Assembly (NCBI GenBank): GCA_018240565.1
Contig: JAFEFO010000040.1
Span: forward strand, 101,000 to 146,260
Length of the DNA stretch: 45,261 bases
Source: Pseudomonadota bacterium
GTDB taxonomy: Bacteria > Pseudomonadota > Gammaproteobacteria > Xanthomonadales > Rhodanobacteraceae
Reading direction: 5' to 3'
The translations under genes and the position numbers were made by a program. Shown here in pieces: positions 17,199 to 26,276 of the stretch (the stretch's first letter is position 1; every line of letters starts with the position of its first letter). A model generated the notes under the pieces. The model was not told the origin of the DNA, searched no databases, and saw only the letters and a list, made by a program, of their open reading frames with translations.

Positions 17199-18402
17199 TC
17201 GCACAGGGTCGCCAATTCACCCCCGCCGCCAGCGCCGCGTGGATCGGCAACAGCAGCGCGATCCAGAAACGGTTGTCCTGTCCGAATGACGGATAGATCT
17301 TCAGGAAGAGCTCGAACGCGGCGAAAAAGGCGATGAGCGCACTCGTGATCCTGACGAAGCGCGACGGCTGCCACGATGCTCGCGCGCTCGCGATCCATGC
17401 CGGCAGCACAAGCAGGCAAAGCGGATCGAGCAGCGCGATGTTTTCGTTGTGCCAGGCGGCGACGTGGTCGGTGAACGCCCACAGCCCGACCAGCACGAGT
17501 CCGCCGATGCCGCAGGCGAGCGCGATGAGGCTTGCGCTCGTGGCGAACGTCCAGCGCGCCCACGCCTGCGCGCGCTTGCGCGCGAGCGCAAGCAGGCCGA
17601 GGCCGGCAAGCACGCCGATGGCGATGGCCTGCCAGATCCAGTTCGGCGGGAATTCCGGCGGCGCGGGCAGGCGCCCGGCATCGATGACGGTCTCGCGCGC
17701 GACCAGCGGCACGAGATTGCCGGCGCTGTCGCGCACGGTGACTTCGCGCACGTAGCGCAAGAATTCCATCGGCACGAAACTCTCGGCCCAGTACGACAGG
17801 CGCGTGTCGGCGAACGGGCCGAGCCCGGCGTCCATCAGCACCATCAACACCGGATCCGGACGCATCAGGCGCAGCGCATCCATGCGATAGGTGAAGCCGC
17901 GCGAAGGTGCGATCAGGCGTGCATGGATCGCGCCGCCGAGCGCCGCGTCGAGCGCGTCGCGCACGCGCGTGGAGCAGTTGGCAGTGAAATAGTCGTAGCG
18001 GTACTGCGCGTTTTCCGGCCGTGCGTTCCATGCCAGGTAATCGCCCAGCGTCGCGCGTTGCGCCGGCGTCAGGTTCAGGTCCTGTTCGACGATCCAGCGT
18101 CCTTCGGCGCGGTACTGCGGAAATTCATCGGCGGGATCGGTGACGTCGATGCGGTAGAGCATGCGGCCACGCGCGAAGTTGAGGAAGAAATCCTTCTGCG
18201 CGAAATCGAACATGCCGTAGTTGTACAGGCGCTGCGCGCCGCTCGCGCGATCCTTGATGAGGATGGCGTTGTGGCCGAAGCGTTCCCACAATTCGGTGCC
18301 GGGGCCAAACGTGACCAGCGCCACGTCGAGATCGGCGCCGGGTTGCGGCGCAGGCGGCGTTTGCGCAAATGAGAAAAGTGGAAAAAGCAGCAAAATCCAC
18401 AA
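17149..18402 (-). CDS. DUF4105-domain membrane protein
   Basis: The DUF4105 domain spans about residues 35-270 of the 417-aa product: [30 protein letters not shown], and [11 protein letters not shown] with the conserved Cys, which suggests a cysteine-hydrolase-like periplasmic enzyme. A signal sequence ([13 protein letters not shown]) precedes it; four or five membrane helices follow (about 280-410). The start is uncertain: no ATG lies near the signal sequence, and a TTG at 18402 is the closest fit. Further upstream the frame runs through a repeat cluster, which has probably replaced the native leader. It follows corC on the same strand. Substrate unknown. Confidence 0.75.
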   Translation of the reverse strand: MWILLLFPLFSFAQTPPAPQPGADLDVALVTFGPGTELWERFGHNAILIKDRASGAQRLYNYGMFDFAQKDFFLNFARGRMLYRIDVTDPADEFPQYRAEGRWIVEQDLNLTPAQRATLGDYLAWNARPENAQYRYDYFTANCSTRVRDALDAALGGAIHARLIAPSRGFTYRMDALRLMRPDPVLMVLMDAGLGPFADTRLSYWAESFVPMEFLRYVREVTVRDSAGNLVPLVARETVIDAGRLPAPPEFPPNWIWQAIAIGVLAGLGLLALARKRAQAWARWTFATSASLIALACGIGGLVLVGLWAFTDHVAAWHNENIALLDPLCLLVLPAWIASARASWQPSRFVRITSALIAFFAAFELFLKIYPSFGQDNRFWIALLLPIHAALAAGVNWRPCAIKPDPALRPTSAANKS

Positions 18403-18428
18403 ACACGCAAACCAGACCGCTTGCAGGC

Positions 18429-18579
18429 CCTCTCCCCTTGTGGGTCGATGTCGGCGACAGCCGACTGAGGGTGAGGCAGGATGCCGAACGGGGTGCGGGT
18501 TGGGGAGAGGGGGGCTGGAAGCACCGCATCCCCTCTCCCGGCGCGCTGCGCGCGCCGACCTCTCCCGCGAGGGGAGAGG
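18429..18579. repeat. Cluster of CCTCTCCC/GGGAGAGG inverted repeats
   Basis: CCTCTCCCC (18429-18437) pairs perfectly with GGGGAGAGG (18502-18510) across 64 bp. A second hairpin follows, CCTCTCCC (18559-18566) with GGGAGAGG (18572-18579), plus an intervening CCTCTCCC copy near 18532. The arms and spacing resemble dispersed intergenic palindromes of Xanthomonadales and relatives. The cluster fills the gap between corC (stop at 18593) and the DUF4105 start and can be read through as a low-complexity Pro/Arg/Ser-rich frame. Confidence 0.65.
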
Positions 18580-18592
18580 TGAAGACAAAGGC

Positions 18593-19441
18593 TCACGCAT
18601 CGTGTACGCGAACGGAAAACTGCTGCGCCCGGCGCGCATCCGCGCGCGTCACGCGGAAGGCAAAACCGCCGAGCACGGCTTCCTCGCCGGGTTCGGGCAG
18701 GTGGCCGAATTCGTCGGTGACCATGCCGCCGACGGTGTCGAAGTCCTCGTCGGAAAACGCGCTGCCCAGGCGCGCGTTGAAATCGGCGATCGGGGTGAGC
18801 GCATTGACCAGGAAACTGCCGTCGGACTGCGCCTGGATCAGCTTCTTGCGCGCGGGATCCTCCTCGTCGTGCTCGTCGTCGATCTCGCCGACGATTTCCT
18901 CGAGCACGTCCTCGATGGTGACCAGGCCCGACACGCCGCCGTATTCGTCGACCACGATCGCCATGTGGTTGCGCGAGAGGCGAAACTCCTTGAGCAGGAT
19001 GTCCAGGCGCTTGGATTCGGGAATCATCGCCACCGGCCGCAGCAGCATGCGGATGTTGCAAGGCGCGTCCTTGCCGGCGTAGCACTTGAGCAGGTCCTTG
19101 GCGAGCAGGATGCCGATGATCTCGTCGCCGTCCTCGCCGTGCACGGGAAAGCGTGAATGGCCGGATTCGATCACGCGGCGCAGGACCTCATCCAGCGGCG
19201 CATCGGCGGGCAGCGTGACGATCTGGCCGCGCGGCACCATCACGTCGGCGACGGTGAGGTCGGAAACCTCGATTGCGCCTTCGACCATCGACAGGGTGTC
19301 TTCGGAAAGCAGGCCGTTCGCGCGGGCGTCGCGCAGTTCCTCGAGCAGTTCGTCGATGTTGCGGGGTTCGCCGGAAACCAGTTGGCCGATGCGCTCGAGC
19401 CACGACCGGGCCGGTGGGGGACTAGGGTGGTCCTCGTTCAT
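18593..19441 (-). CDS. corC: CorC/YbeX-type CBS-domain protein
   Basis: This 282-aa cytoplasmic protein has an N-terminal helical part, a CBS pair (about 65-190, with [14 protein letters not shown] at its start and [20 protein letters not shown] in the second CBS) and a C-terminal transporter-associated CorC/HlyC domain (about 205-280). It matches E. coli YbeX (292 aa), implicated in magnesium/cobalt homeostasis and, with ybeZ and ybeY, in ribosome metabolism. It lies 19 bp after ybeY on the same strand, so the two are cotranscribed. No membrane domain is present, as in YbeX. The repeat cluster follows its 3' end. Confidence 0.93.
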   Translation of the reverse strand: MNEDHPSPPPARSWLERIGQLVSGEPRNIDELLEELRDARANGLLSEDTLSMVEGAIEVSDLTVADVMVPRGQIVTLPADAPLDEVLRRVIESGHSRFPVHGEDGDEIIGILLAKDLLKCYAGKDAPCNIRMLLRPVAMIPESKRLDILLKEFRLSRNHMAIVVDEYGGVSGLVTIEDVLEEIVGEIDDEHDEEDPARKKLIQAQSDGSFLVNALTPIADFNARLGSAFSDEDFDTVGGMVTDEFGHLPEPGEEAVLGGFAFRVTRADARRAQQFSVRVHDA

Positions 19442-19460
19442 TACATTGCGTGCAAAGCCC

Positions 19461-19985
19461 TCACGGGCGGCAGGCTAGTTTAGCCGATTGGGACTGTAGG
19501 TTATTTTCTTCTTTCCAATCAATCGCTTGGTTAGTAGGCATGTAGGGATTGGCGATACCCAATCCGGCCAGTATGCGGACTTCCAGCGCTTCCATGCGGT
19601 TGGCTTCGGCAGCTGTTTCGTGATCGTGGCCGAGCAGGTGCAGCACGCCGTGGATGGTCAGGTGCGCCCAATGATCGCGCGGACGCTTGCCCTGTTCGGC
19701 GGCTTCGCGCGCGACGACCGGTGCACAAATGACCAGGTCGCCCAACAAATTCGATTTTTCGCGTGGCAACGGTTCATAGGGAAAACTCAGCACGTTTGTC
19801 GCGTAATCCTTGTGCCGGAACTCGCGATTGAAGCGCCGGCCTGCGCGCGCATCGACGATCAGGATGTTCACTTCGGCGACGCGGCGACGCAACTCGGGAA
19901 CGGCGGCTATCCACGCATTGAACGACCTGCGCGTCGGCACGCCGCGGCGGCCGGCGTCGTTGCGCAGGAAAAGCATCGCAGACAT
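19461..19985 (-). CDS. ybeY: Endoribonuclease YbeY (rRNA maturation factor)
   Basis: YbeY is a single-strand-specific metal-dependent RNase needed for 16S rRNA 3' maturation and ribosome quality control. The diagnostic motif [12 protein letters not shown] provides the zinc ligands H112, H116 and H122, and the conserved basic residue R57 lies in [16 protein letters not shown]. The 174-aa length is slightly above E. coli (155 aa) because of an extended C-terminus. The start is 4 bp after the higA stop, with no obvious ribosome-binding site, so it is probably translated by coupling to the antitoxin gene. Normally ybeY directly follows phoH (ybeZ); here higBA lies between. Confidence 0.93.
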   Translation of the reverse strand: MSAMLFLRNDAGRRGVPTRRSFNAWIAAVPELRRRVAEVNILIVDARAGRRFNREFRHKDYATNVLSFPYEPLPREKSNLLGDLVICAPVVAREAAEQGKRPRDHWAHLTIHGVLHLLGHDHETAAEANRMEALEVRILAGLGIANPYMPTNQAIDWKEENNLQSQSAKLACRP

Positions 19986-19989
19986 CGGT

Positions 19990-20274
19990 TCAGGCGGCGG
20001 CCTGAAGGCGCTGAACTTTCGGCTGGATGCGTTCTTCGGCCCGTGCCAGTTCGTAGTTGGCCTGCAAGGTCATCCAGAAACGCGCTGTGCTGACACCCGC
20101 GCGCTCGAGCCGCAACGCCAGATCGGGGCTGATGCCAGCGCGACCGTTGAGCACCCGCGACAGTGCCGTGCGCGACATGCCAAGTCGCTGCGCCGCGTCG
20201 GTGACTTCAAGTCCGAGCGGCAGCAAAACGTCTTCGCGCAACAACTCGCCCGGGTGAGGATGGTTTTTCATCAT
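19990..20274 (-). CDS. higA: HigA-type antitoxin
   Basis: The 94-aa helix-turn-helix protein has the typical HigA/VapI start ([20 protein letters not shown]), an HTH motif ([18 protein letters not shown]) and the late segment [16 protein letters not shown] seen in HigA antitoxins. It should bind and neutralise HigB and repress the module. The ATG at 20274 is preceded by GGAGA, 18 bp after the higB stop; toxin-first order is characteristic of higBA. It is followed after 4 bp by ybeY, so the antitoxin frame lies directly in the housekeeping operon. Confidence 0.92.
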   Translation of the reverse strand: MMKNHPHPGELLREDVLLPLGLEVTDAAQRLGMSRTALSRVLNGRAGISPDLALRLERAGVSTARFWMTLQANYELARAEERIQPKVQRLQAAA

Positions 20275-20292
20275 GATGGTTCTCCGCGCAAT

Positions 20293-20571
20293 TCAGTGAT
20301 AGTCCACATAGTCGACCAATTCAACGTCGGCGCCAACGAAGCGAAACGTCACGCGCCAGTTGCCGTTGACCCAGAGCGACCAATGTCCCTTCAAGGTGCC
20401 CTTCAGCGGGTGCACTTTGTAAGCAGGGTGGTTGAGATCGGCTGGCGTGGCAGCCGCTTCGAGCGCCGCGAGAATGCGCACGAGCTTGACTGCGTGCGCC
20501 GCCTGCACGCCGCGCGTGGAACCTGTGCGGTGCAGAAGTTCAAGGCCCTTGTGACGGAAGCCGATGATCAT
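20293..20571 (-). CDS. higB: HigB-type toxin (RelE/ParE superfamily)
   Basis: The 92-aa protein fits the HigB group of RelE-fold mRNA interferases: IGFRHKGLELLHRTGSTRGV at the N-terminus, HPLKGTLKGHWSLWVNGNWR in the middle and the terminal DVELVDYVDYH. HigB toxins bind the ribosomal A site and cut mRNA. The ATG at 20571 gives the usual family length; an in-frame ATG at 20613 would add 14 atypical residues. It starts 54 bp after the phoH stop on the same strand and is followed by higA after 18 bp. The catalytic-region residues look intact. Confidence 0.9.
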   Translation of the reverse strand: MIIGFRHKGLELLHRTGSTRGVQAAHAVKLVRILAALEAAATPADLNHPAYKVHPLKGTLKGHWSLWVNGNWRVTFRFVGADVELVDYVDYH

Positions 20572-20625
20572 GAAACCAGTGTAGCGTGTAGCGGCACACG
20601 CCGCAACGGGCATCCGTTGACTGAA

Positions 20626-21606
20626 TCATTCCGGTGCGCGGCTAATGCCATTCTCCCGCGCCTCATACGCACGCACGATTTTCTGTACCAGCGGATGGCG
20701 AACGACGTCTTTGGCGGTGAAGAAGGTGAAACTCACGCCGTCGACGTCGCGCAGCACCTCGATCGCGTCGCGCAATCCGGATTTGACCTGCTTGGGCAAA
20801 TCGATCTGGGTTACGTCGCCGGTGACCACGGCGACCGAGCCGAAGCCGATGCGCGTCAGGAACATCTTCATCTGCTCGACCGTGGTGTTCTGCGCTTCGT
20901 CCAGGATCACGAACGCGTCGTTGAGCGTGCGTCCGCGCATATAGGCGAGCGGCGCGATTTCGATCACGTTGCGCTCGATCAAGCGCGTGACTTTTTCGAT
21001 GCCGAGCATCTCGTACAGCGCGTCGTAGAGCGGGCGCAAATACGGATCGACCTTTTGCGTCAGATCGCCTGGCAGGAATCCCAGTTTTTCGCCGGCTTCG
21101 ACCGCCGGGCGCACCAGGATCAGGCGCTGCACGCGCGAATCGTTCAGTGCATCGACCGCCATGGCGACGGCGAGATACGTCTTGCCGGTTCCGGCAGGAC
21201 CCACGCCGAAGTTGATGTCGTGCGTGGCGACCGCGTGCAGGTAGCGCTGCTGGTTCGCGCCGCGCCCGCGTATGGTGCCGCGCTTGACCTTGATCGACAC
21301 ATCCTGCGCGTCGTCGGCCTTATCGATCAGCGCGTCGATTCCGGATTCGGACAAACGCAGGTTGATCTGCGCGCCGCTGAGCGTTTCGGATGCGGTAGCG
21401 TCATACAGATCGCGCAGCACGCGCTCGGCGAGTTTGACTCTTGCTGGGTCGCCGTTGATGCGGAACAGGTTGCCGCGATTGGCGATTTCCACGCCCAGGC
21501 GCAACTCGATCTGGCGCAGGTGTTCGTCGAACGGGCCGGCGAGATTGGCCAGGCGCTCGCCATCGGCGGGGTCGAGCGAGAAATCGGCGTGATGGTGTCG
21601 AGTCAT
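20626..21606 (-). CDS. ybeZ: PhoH-family ATPase (YbeZ)
   Basis: The 326-aa protein has an N-terminal KH-like region and a PhoH ATPase domain with Walker A GPAGTGKT (136-143) and Walker B FVILDEAQNTT. YbeZ is an RNA-helicase-like partner of YbeY in rRNA processing. The ATG at 21606 (MTRHHHADFSLD) fits the family; the frame is open much further upstream but that stretch is the antisense of the META lipoprotein gene. It is the first gene of a minus-strand operon continuing with higB, higA, ybeY and corC, and is divergent from the lipoprotein gene, so its promoter must lie in 21607-21703. Confidence 0.93.
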   Translation of the reverse strand: MTRHHHADFSLDPADGERLANLAGPFDEHLRQIELRLGVEIANRGNLFRINGDPARVKLAERVLRDLYDATASETLSGAQINLRLSESGIDALIDKADDAQDVSIKVKRGTIRGRGANQQRYLHAVATHDINFGVGPAGTGKTYLAVAMAVDALNDSRVQRLILVRPAVEAGEKLGFLPGDLTQKVDPYLRPLYDALYEMLGIEKVTRLIERNVIEIAPLAYMRGRTLNDAFVILDEAQNTTVEQMKMFLTRIGFGSVAVVTGDVTQIDLPKQVKSGLRDAIEVLRDVDGVSFTFFTAKDVVRHPLVQKIVRAYEARENGISRAPE

Positions 21607-21703
21607 GTCGTCCGCAGCGTAGCTTGCAATCCCGCCGCTGGCCAGTGGCGCACGGGTGCAGGCATACTGCGTAGGACCTGGCCAAGATCCGCGGAGTCGT
21701 CCC

Positions 21704-22492
21704 ATGTGGCACAAGACCTGGTTCCTTCCCTTGTTCCTCGCCGGTTGTGCCGCAACATCCGTCTCCGCGCCGCCTTCCGGCATGGCGGTGCAGCCAGCCA
21801 CGCTGGCGGGATACCATTGGGTGCTGGCAAGTGCGACCGATCGCAACGGTACACGCATCGATGCCTTGTTTGCGCGGCCCGAGCAGCCATTGCAGATCGA
21901 TTTTTCCGATGGCCGTGTCGCCGTGGGCAATGCCTGCAACCGGATTGGCGGGACGTATTCGATCGCCGCGGGCAAACTGCGAGTCGAAAACCTCGCGTCA
22001 ACCCTGATGGCGTGCGCCGATCCGAAGCTCGCAGCGCTCGATTCGGCGATTTCCCGGCAACTGCGCGGCAACCCAACGATTTCCCTGGATACCCAAGTCG
22101 GCGCGCCGCGCCTGATCCTGCTCGCGGGCAATGGCGACCGCACCGAGTTCACCGGCAAGCCGACCGCGGCGACACGCTACGGTGGCCCGGGCGCGCGCGA
22201 GTTTCTGGAAGTCGCCGCACAAACCGTGCCCTGCAACCATCCACTGATGCCCGGCAAGCAGTGCTTGCGCGTGCGCGAAGTCCATTACGACGCGAACGGC
22301 TTGAAAGCCGGCGTGCCCGGCGAATGGCAGATCCTGGGTCAGGATATCGAGGGTTACACGCACGCGCCGGGCGTGCGCAATGTGTTGCGCGTGGATCGCT
22401 ATACCATTGCCCATCCACCGGCCGACGCGCCCGCGCAGGCTTACGTACTCGACATGGTCGTCGAATCGGAAATCGTCAAGCCGCCGCGGTGA
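21704..22492 (+). CDS. META / DUF4377 domain lipoprotein
   Basis: A lipoprotein signal with lipobox L-A-G-C15 precedes a META (HslJ-like) domain (about 35-150; [20 protein letters not shown], then [17 protein letters not shown]) and a DUF4377 domain (about 170-260; [30 protein letters not shown]). The 262-aa product should be anchored in the envelope. META domains occur in heat- or novobiocin-resistance proteins such as HslJ, but the role is not defined. GGAG lies 7 nt upstream of the ATG. The gene points against its neighbours: it is divergent from phoH and overlaps miaB by 17 bp at the 3' end, so it splits the otherwise conserved miaB-ybeZ run. Confidence 0.87.
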   Translation: MWHKTWFLPLFLAGCAATSVSAPPSGMAVQPATLAGYHWVLASATDRNGTRIDALFARPEQPLQIDFSDGRVAVGNACNRIGGTYSIAAGKLRVENLASTLMACADPKLAALDSAISRQLRGNPTISLDTQVGAPRLILLAGNGDRTEFTGKPTAATRYGGPGAREFLEVAAQTVPCNHPLMPGKQCLRVREVHYDANGLKAGVPGEWQILGQDIEGYTHAPGVRNVLRVDRYTIAHPPADAPAQAYVLDMVVESEIVKPPR

Positions 22493-23813
22493 CGGCCATG
22501 CGCCCGCGCAAGGAGTTGCTCATCGCCTGCGTGATCTGCACATCGACGAATTGGCCGATCAGCCGCGCGTCGCCTGGGAAGTTGACGTAGCGCATGTTTT
22601 CGGTGCGCCCGGTCATCTCGTTCGCGTTCTTCTTCGACGGGCCTTCGACCAGCACATTCTGGATCGTGCCGATCATGCTTTCCGAAATCTTCTTCGCGTT
22701 CGCGTTGATCGTCGCCTGCAGGCGCGCGAGGCGCGCGTGCTTGGTCGCATCGGGCGTGTCGTCGGCAAGACTCGCCGCGGGCGTGCCGGGGCGGCGCGAG
22801 AAGATGAAGGAAAAACTCTGGTCGAAGCCGATGTCGTCGATGAGTTTCATCGTCGCCTCGAAATCGGCATCGGTCTCGCCGGGGAAGCCGACGATGATGT
22901 CCGTCGATACCGAAATATCCGGCCGAACCTTGCGTAGCTTGCGGATCTTCTGCTTGAACTCGAGCGTGGTGTAGCCGCGCTTCATCGCCGACAGGATCCG
23001 GTCGGAACCGGCCTGCACGGGCAGATGCAGGTAATTGGCGAGCTTGGGCACGTTCGCATACGCCTCGATCAGCGAGTCGGAGAATTCCAGCGGGTGCGAG
23101 GTGGTGAAGCGGATGCGGCCGATGGCATCGATCTGCGCGATGGCGTGGATCAGCAGCGACAGGTCCGCCACGCTGCCGTCGTGCATCGGCCCGCGATAGG
23201 CGTTGACGTTCTGGCCGAGCAGGTTGACCTCGCGCACGCCTTGCGCGGCGAGCGATGCGACTTCGGCGATCACATCATCGAACGGTCGGCTGATTTCCTC
23301 GCCGCGGGTGTAGGGCACCACGCAATACGAACAATATTTCGAGCAGCCTTCCATGATCGACACGAATGCAGTGACGCCTTCCGCGCGCGGTTCTGGAAGG
23401 CGGTCGAATTTTTCGATTTCGGGGAACGAGATATCCACCTGCGGGCAGTGCGTGGCGCGGTTGGATTCGATCAATTCCGGCAGGCGGTGCAGGGTCTGCG
23501 GACCGAACACCAGGTCCACGTACGGCGCGCGCTTGACGATGGCTTCGCCTTCCTGGCTGGCGACGCAGCCGCCGACGCCGATGACCAGCGCTGGGTTGGC
23601 CTGCTTGAGTTCCTTCCAGCGGCCGAGCTGACTGAACACCTTTTCCTGCGCCTTCTCGCGGATCGAGCAGGTGTTGATCAGGATGACGTCGGCTTCGGCC
23701 TCGTTCGCAGTCAATTCCAGGTCGTGCGAGGCCGCGAGCACGTCGGCCATCTTGGCCGAGTCGTACTCGTTCATCTGGCAACCGTGGGTCTTGATGAACA
23801 ATTTGCCGGGCAT
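22476..23813 (-). CDS. miaB: tRNA methylthiotransferase MiaB
   Basis: MiaB is a radical-SAM enzyme that converts i6A37 to ms2i6A37 in tRNAs reading UNN codons. The N-terminal domain holds the three auxiliary-cluster cysteines C12, C49 and C83; the radical-SAM cluster is C157-S-K-Y-C161-S-Y-C164; a TRAM domain ends the protein (about 375-438). At 445 aa it is of normal length. A -10-like TAAAAT on the minus strand (23846-23841) lies 28 bp upstream of the start. In many proteobacteria miaB precedes phoH-ybeY-corC; here an opposing lipoprotein gene lies between. Confidence 0.96.
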   Translation of the reverse strand: MPGKLFIKTHGCQMNEYDSAKMADVLAASHDLELTANEAEADVILINTCSIREKAQEKVFSQLGRWKELKQANPALVIGVGGCVASQEGEAIVKRAPYVDLVFGPQTLHRLPELIESNRATHCPQVDISFPEIEKFDRLPEPRAEGVTAFVSIMEGCSKYCSYCVVPYTRGEEISRPFDDVIAEVASLAAQGVREVNLLGQNVNAYRGPMHDGSVADLSLLIHAIAQIDAIGRIRFTTSHPLEFSDSLIEAYANVPKLANYLHLPVQAGSDRILSAMKRGYTTLEFKQKIRKLRKVRPDISVSTDIIVGFPGETDADFEATMKLIDDIGFDQSFSFIFSRRPGTPAASLADDTPDATKHARLARLQATINANAKKISESMIGTIQNVLVEGPSKKNANEMTGRTENMRYVNFPGDARLIGQFVDVQITQAMSNSLRGRMAVTAAA

Positions 23814-23840
23814 GTCACGAAATCGCGCTGGAAAGCGCTT

Positions 23841-23846
23841 ATTTTA
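23841..23846 (-). promoter_or_regulatory. Putative -10 of miaB
   Basis: TAAAAT on the minus strand, with TGGCAT about 17 bp upstream as a weak -35, would start transcription near 23834 and give a short leader to the miaB ATG at 23813. Confidence 0.35.
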
Positions 23847-23944
23847 TGCCCGCAACGCCGCCGATGCCACGAAATTCGACGCCCTGGCACTTGGCAACGG
23901 CCTTGTTCTGCCGGACACTTGCGCGAATATTCGGACCCGCAGCC

Positions 23945-24889
23945 ATGCATTCAGCGTTTTCCACAATGCGGATTTTGCGCCTTTGTACCGTTGGCGCGCT
24001 GCTCATCGGCGGCGCGCTCGGTGCTGCGCCCGCGCGTGCCGGCAGCGTGTACAAGTGCGAAGGGCCGAACGGGCAGACGGCGTTCACCAACCGACCGGGC
24101 ACGTTCGCGCATTGCACGGAAGTGGCCAGCTATGCGGACAAAAAGGCGGCGCCCGCGCTGGCGGACGGAAAACCGCATTCCGAATACCGTTCCGAATCCG
24201 CGCCAGCCGCCGCCGGTACGGCACAGGCTGCGCAGGCGCCCAGGCCACAATCGACCGACGATGGCACGATGCAGGTCCATCGTGGCGCGGTCTACAAGGT
24301 GGCCAAGGCCAACGGCGTGACCGAATACACCAACATCCGCCCAGCCACGGGCGCGGCGTATCGCGTGCTGTTCACGTATATCTCCACGTGCTATGCGTGC
24401 AACGTGCATTCGCGCGTGAACTGGGGTTCGACGCCGCTGCGGCTGGACATCTACAACGACCAGATCGCCGCGGCGGCGAAGGAATCGGGTGTCGACGCGT
24501 CGCTGTTGCGCGCGGTGATCCACGCCGAATCGGCGTTCAATCGCTATGCCGTGTCGGACAAGGGCGCACAGGGCCTGATGCAACTGATGCCGGGCACGGC
24601 GTCGGACCTGGGTGTGGGCGATCCGTTCGACGCCGGGCAGAACATCCGCGGCGGCGCCGATTACCTGGCGCAATTGCTCAAGCAGTTCAACGGCGATGAA
24701 AAACTGGCGACCGCCGCCTACAACGCCGGTGCGCAGAACGTGACCAAGTACAAGGGCGTGCCGCCGTTCGACGAAACGCGCGTGTACGTGCAGCGCGTGG
24801 CGACCTTGCACCAGCGCTATCGCGACGCGATGTCGCCCGCATCCGCGCCGGTTGTGGCAGCCGCACCCGCTGCGGCGCCCCGTTCCTAG
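23945..24889 (+). CDS. Lytic transglycosylase (SLT) with DUF4124-like repeats
   Basis: A signal peptide (through about residue 33, ending ARA) is followed by two DUF4124-like modules (VYKCEGPNGQTAFTNRP near 36 and VYKVAKANGVTEYTNIRP near 118) and a C-terminal SLT lysozyme-like domain (about 175-295). The catalytic Glu is E195 in AVIHAESAFN; GAQGLMQLMPGTASDLG and TAAYNAGAQNV are the other SLT motifs. The enzyme should cleave peptidoglycan between MurNAc and GlcNAc in the periplasm. ATGs at 23945 and 23966 are both possible; neither has a clear ribosome-binding site. It is divergent from miaB and converges with the protease gene. Confidence 0.9.
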   Translation: MHSAFSTMRILRLCTVGALLIGGALGAAPARAGSVYKCEGPNGQTAFTNRPGTFAHCTEVASYADKKAAPALADGKPHSEYRSESAPAAAGTAQAAQAPRPQSTDDGTMQVHRGAVYKVAKANGVTEYTNIRPATGAAYRVLFTYISTCYACNVHSRVNWGSTPLRLDIYNDQIAAAAKESGVDASLLRAVIHAESAFNRYAVSDKGAQGLMQLMPGTASDLGVGDPFDAGQNIRGGADYLAQLLKQFNGDEKLATAAYNAGAQNVTKYKGVPPFDETRVYVQRVATLHQRYRDAMSPASAPVVAAAPAAAPRS

Positions 24890-24896
24890 CGCGCCA

Positions 24897-26153
24897 TCAG
24901 TTCGCGGCTTGCCGTTGCGGCCGCTCCTGCAGGACCGCCGTCATCGAAAATGGCGCGCCGTTGCGCTCGCCGGTGAGTTGCACGGACGTGCCCGGCGCCA
25001 GGCTTGCTTCGCGGTTGCGCAGTTCCAGCTGGCTGGTGATGGGCTTGCCATCGAGGGTGAACAGCACGTCGCCCGGACGCAAGCCGGCCAGCGCGGCCGG
25101 ACCCTTGTCGTAGATGCCGACCACGGCCACGCCGTGGTCAGCCCCGGGGTTCTGCAACGCGCCGACATCGGCGTATTCGGCGCCGAGCCAGCCGCGGATC
25201 ACGCGTCCATGCGCCACGATCTGGTCGAGCACGGCCTTGGCCGTGCTGACCGGGATGGCAAAACCGATGCCGACATTGCCGCCGGTTGGCGAGAAGATAT
25301 CGGAATTGATGCCGACCAGTTCGCCATAGGCATTGACCAGGGCGCCGCCGGAATTGCCCTGGTTGATCGCCGCGTCGGTCTGGATGAAGTCCTCGTAGGT
25401 GGACAGGTTCAACTGGCGACCGAGCGCGCTGACGATGCCCATCGTCACCGTGCGGCCGAGGCCGAACGGATTGCCGATCGCCAGCACCACGTCGCCGACA
25501 TTCAGCGGCGTCTTGTCGGCGATGGCGATGCTGGGCAGGTTCGGCGCATCGATCTTGAGCACCGCCAGGTCCGTTTCCGCGTCGGTGCCGATCACGCGCG
25601 CGCCAATGGTGTTGCCATCGTAGAGCACCACCTGGATCTGTTCGGCGCCCTGGATCACGTGGTTGTTGGTGAGCACGTAGCCGTCGTGGCCGACGATGAC
25701 GCCCGAGCCCAGGCTCTGCTCGCGGCGCTTGAGCGGTGGGCCGATGATGATGCCGGGGAACATGCGTTGCAGCACCGGGTTGGCCGGGCGCAGCACCTGC
25801 GGGCCGGTACTGACGATCTTGTTGGCGTAGATGCTCACGACCGCCGGCGCGGCGCGGGCCACCGCCGGCGCGTAGGACACCGTGATCGCGTTTTTTTGCG
25901 CCGTGCCGGCCATCGTATTGCCATGATCGGGCGCGCTTTCCGCAACCGATGGCACGGCGGTCGCCACGCTGGCGGCGGGCGCGGGTGCGAAGCGATGGCG
26001 CACGCGCTCGACCAGGCCTGGTGAGAACAGGCTGATCAGGAAGGCCGCGGCCAGCCCGAGGGTCACGAATTGGCCGATGAAAATCAGGCTGCGGTAGACG
26101 GTCTTCATGCGTGGCTGGGTCGCCGTAGGGTGGTTGGCCGGCCGATCCGGCAT
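24897..26153 (-). CDS. DegS/DegQ-like trypsin-type serine protease with one PDZ domain
   Basis: The 418-aa protein has one N-terminal membrane helix (about 22-43), a linker, a trypsin-like domain with catalytic H165 (TNNHV), D195 (TDLAV) and S268 (QGNSGGAL), and a single C-terminal PDZ domain (about 320-410). Membrane anchor plus one PDZ is the DegS/AlgW architecture; such proteases start the envelope stress cascade by cutting an anti-sigma factor, or act in quality control. The start could be 26153 or Met16 (26108); both keep the anchor. It is divergent from petABC with 123 bp between starts, and 7 bp from the convergent transglycosylase gene. Confidence 0.92.
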   Translation of the reverse strand: MPDRPANHPTATQPRMKTVYRSLIFIGQFVTLGLAAAFLISLFSPGLVERVRHRFAPAPAASVATAVPSVAESAPDHGNTMAGTAQKNAITVSYAPAVARAAPAVVSIYANKIVSTGPQVLRPANPVLQRMFPGIIIGPPLKRREQSLGSGVIVGHDGYVLTNNHVIQGAEQIQVVLYDGNTIGARVIGTDAETDLAVLKIDAPNLPSIAIADKTPLNVGDVVLAIGNPFGLGRTVTMGIVSALGRQLNLSTYEDFIQTDAAINQGNSGGALVNAYGELVGINSDIFSPTGGNVGIGFAIPVSTAKAVLDQIVAHGRVIRGWLGAEYADVGALQNPGADHGVAVVGIYDKGPAALAGLRPGDVLFTLDGKPITSQLELRNREASLAPGTSVQLTGERNGAPFSMTAVLQERPQRQAAN

Positions 26154-26172
26154 TCGCGGAGCATAGGCTACA

Positions 26173-26201
26173 TTGTTTGCCGCCGACGCGTTCGTTAAAC
26201 T
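26173..26201 (+). promoter_or_regulatory. Putative petABC promoter
   Basis: TTGTTT (26173-26178) and TAAACT (26196-26201) are separated by exactly 17 bp, a good housekeeping-sigma arrangement. Initiation near 26208 would leave a leader of about 70 nt before petA. Confidence 0.6.
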
Positions 26202-26276
26202 AGCGCAGTTTTGCGGGCCGCCCTCGCGCGATCCGCGTACGTTGCGAAACCTGGGCTGGAATCATCGGAGTGCCGG

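Noticed and set aside
18403..18639. Extended N-terminus of the DUF4105 protein from an ATG at 18639
   Set aside because: It would overlap the corC 3' end and translate the repeat cluster into an Arg/Pro/Ser-rich stretch ahead of a signal sequence, which is implausible.
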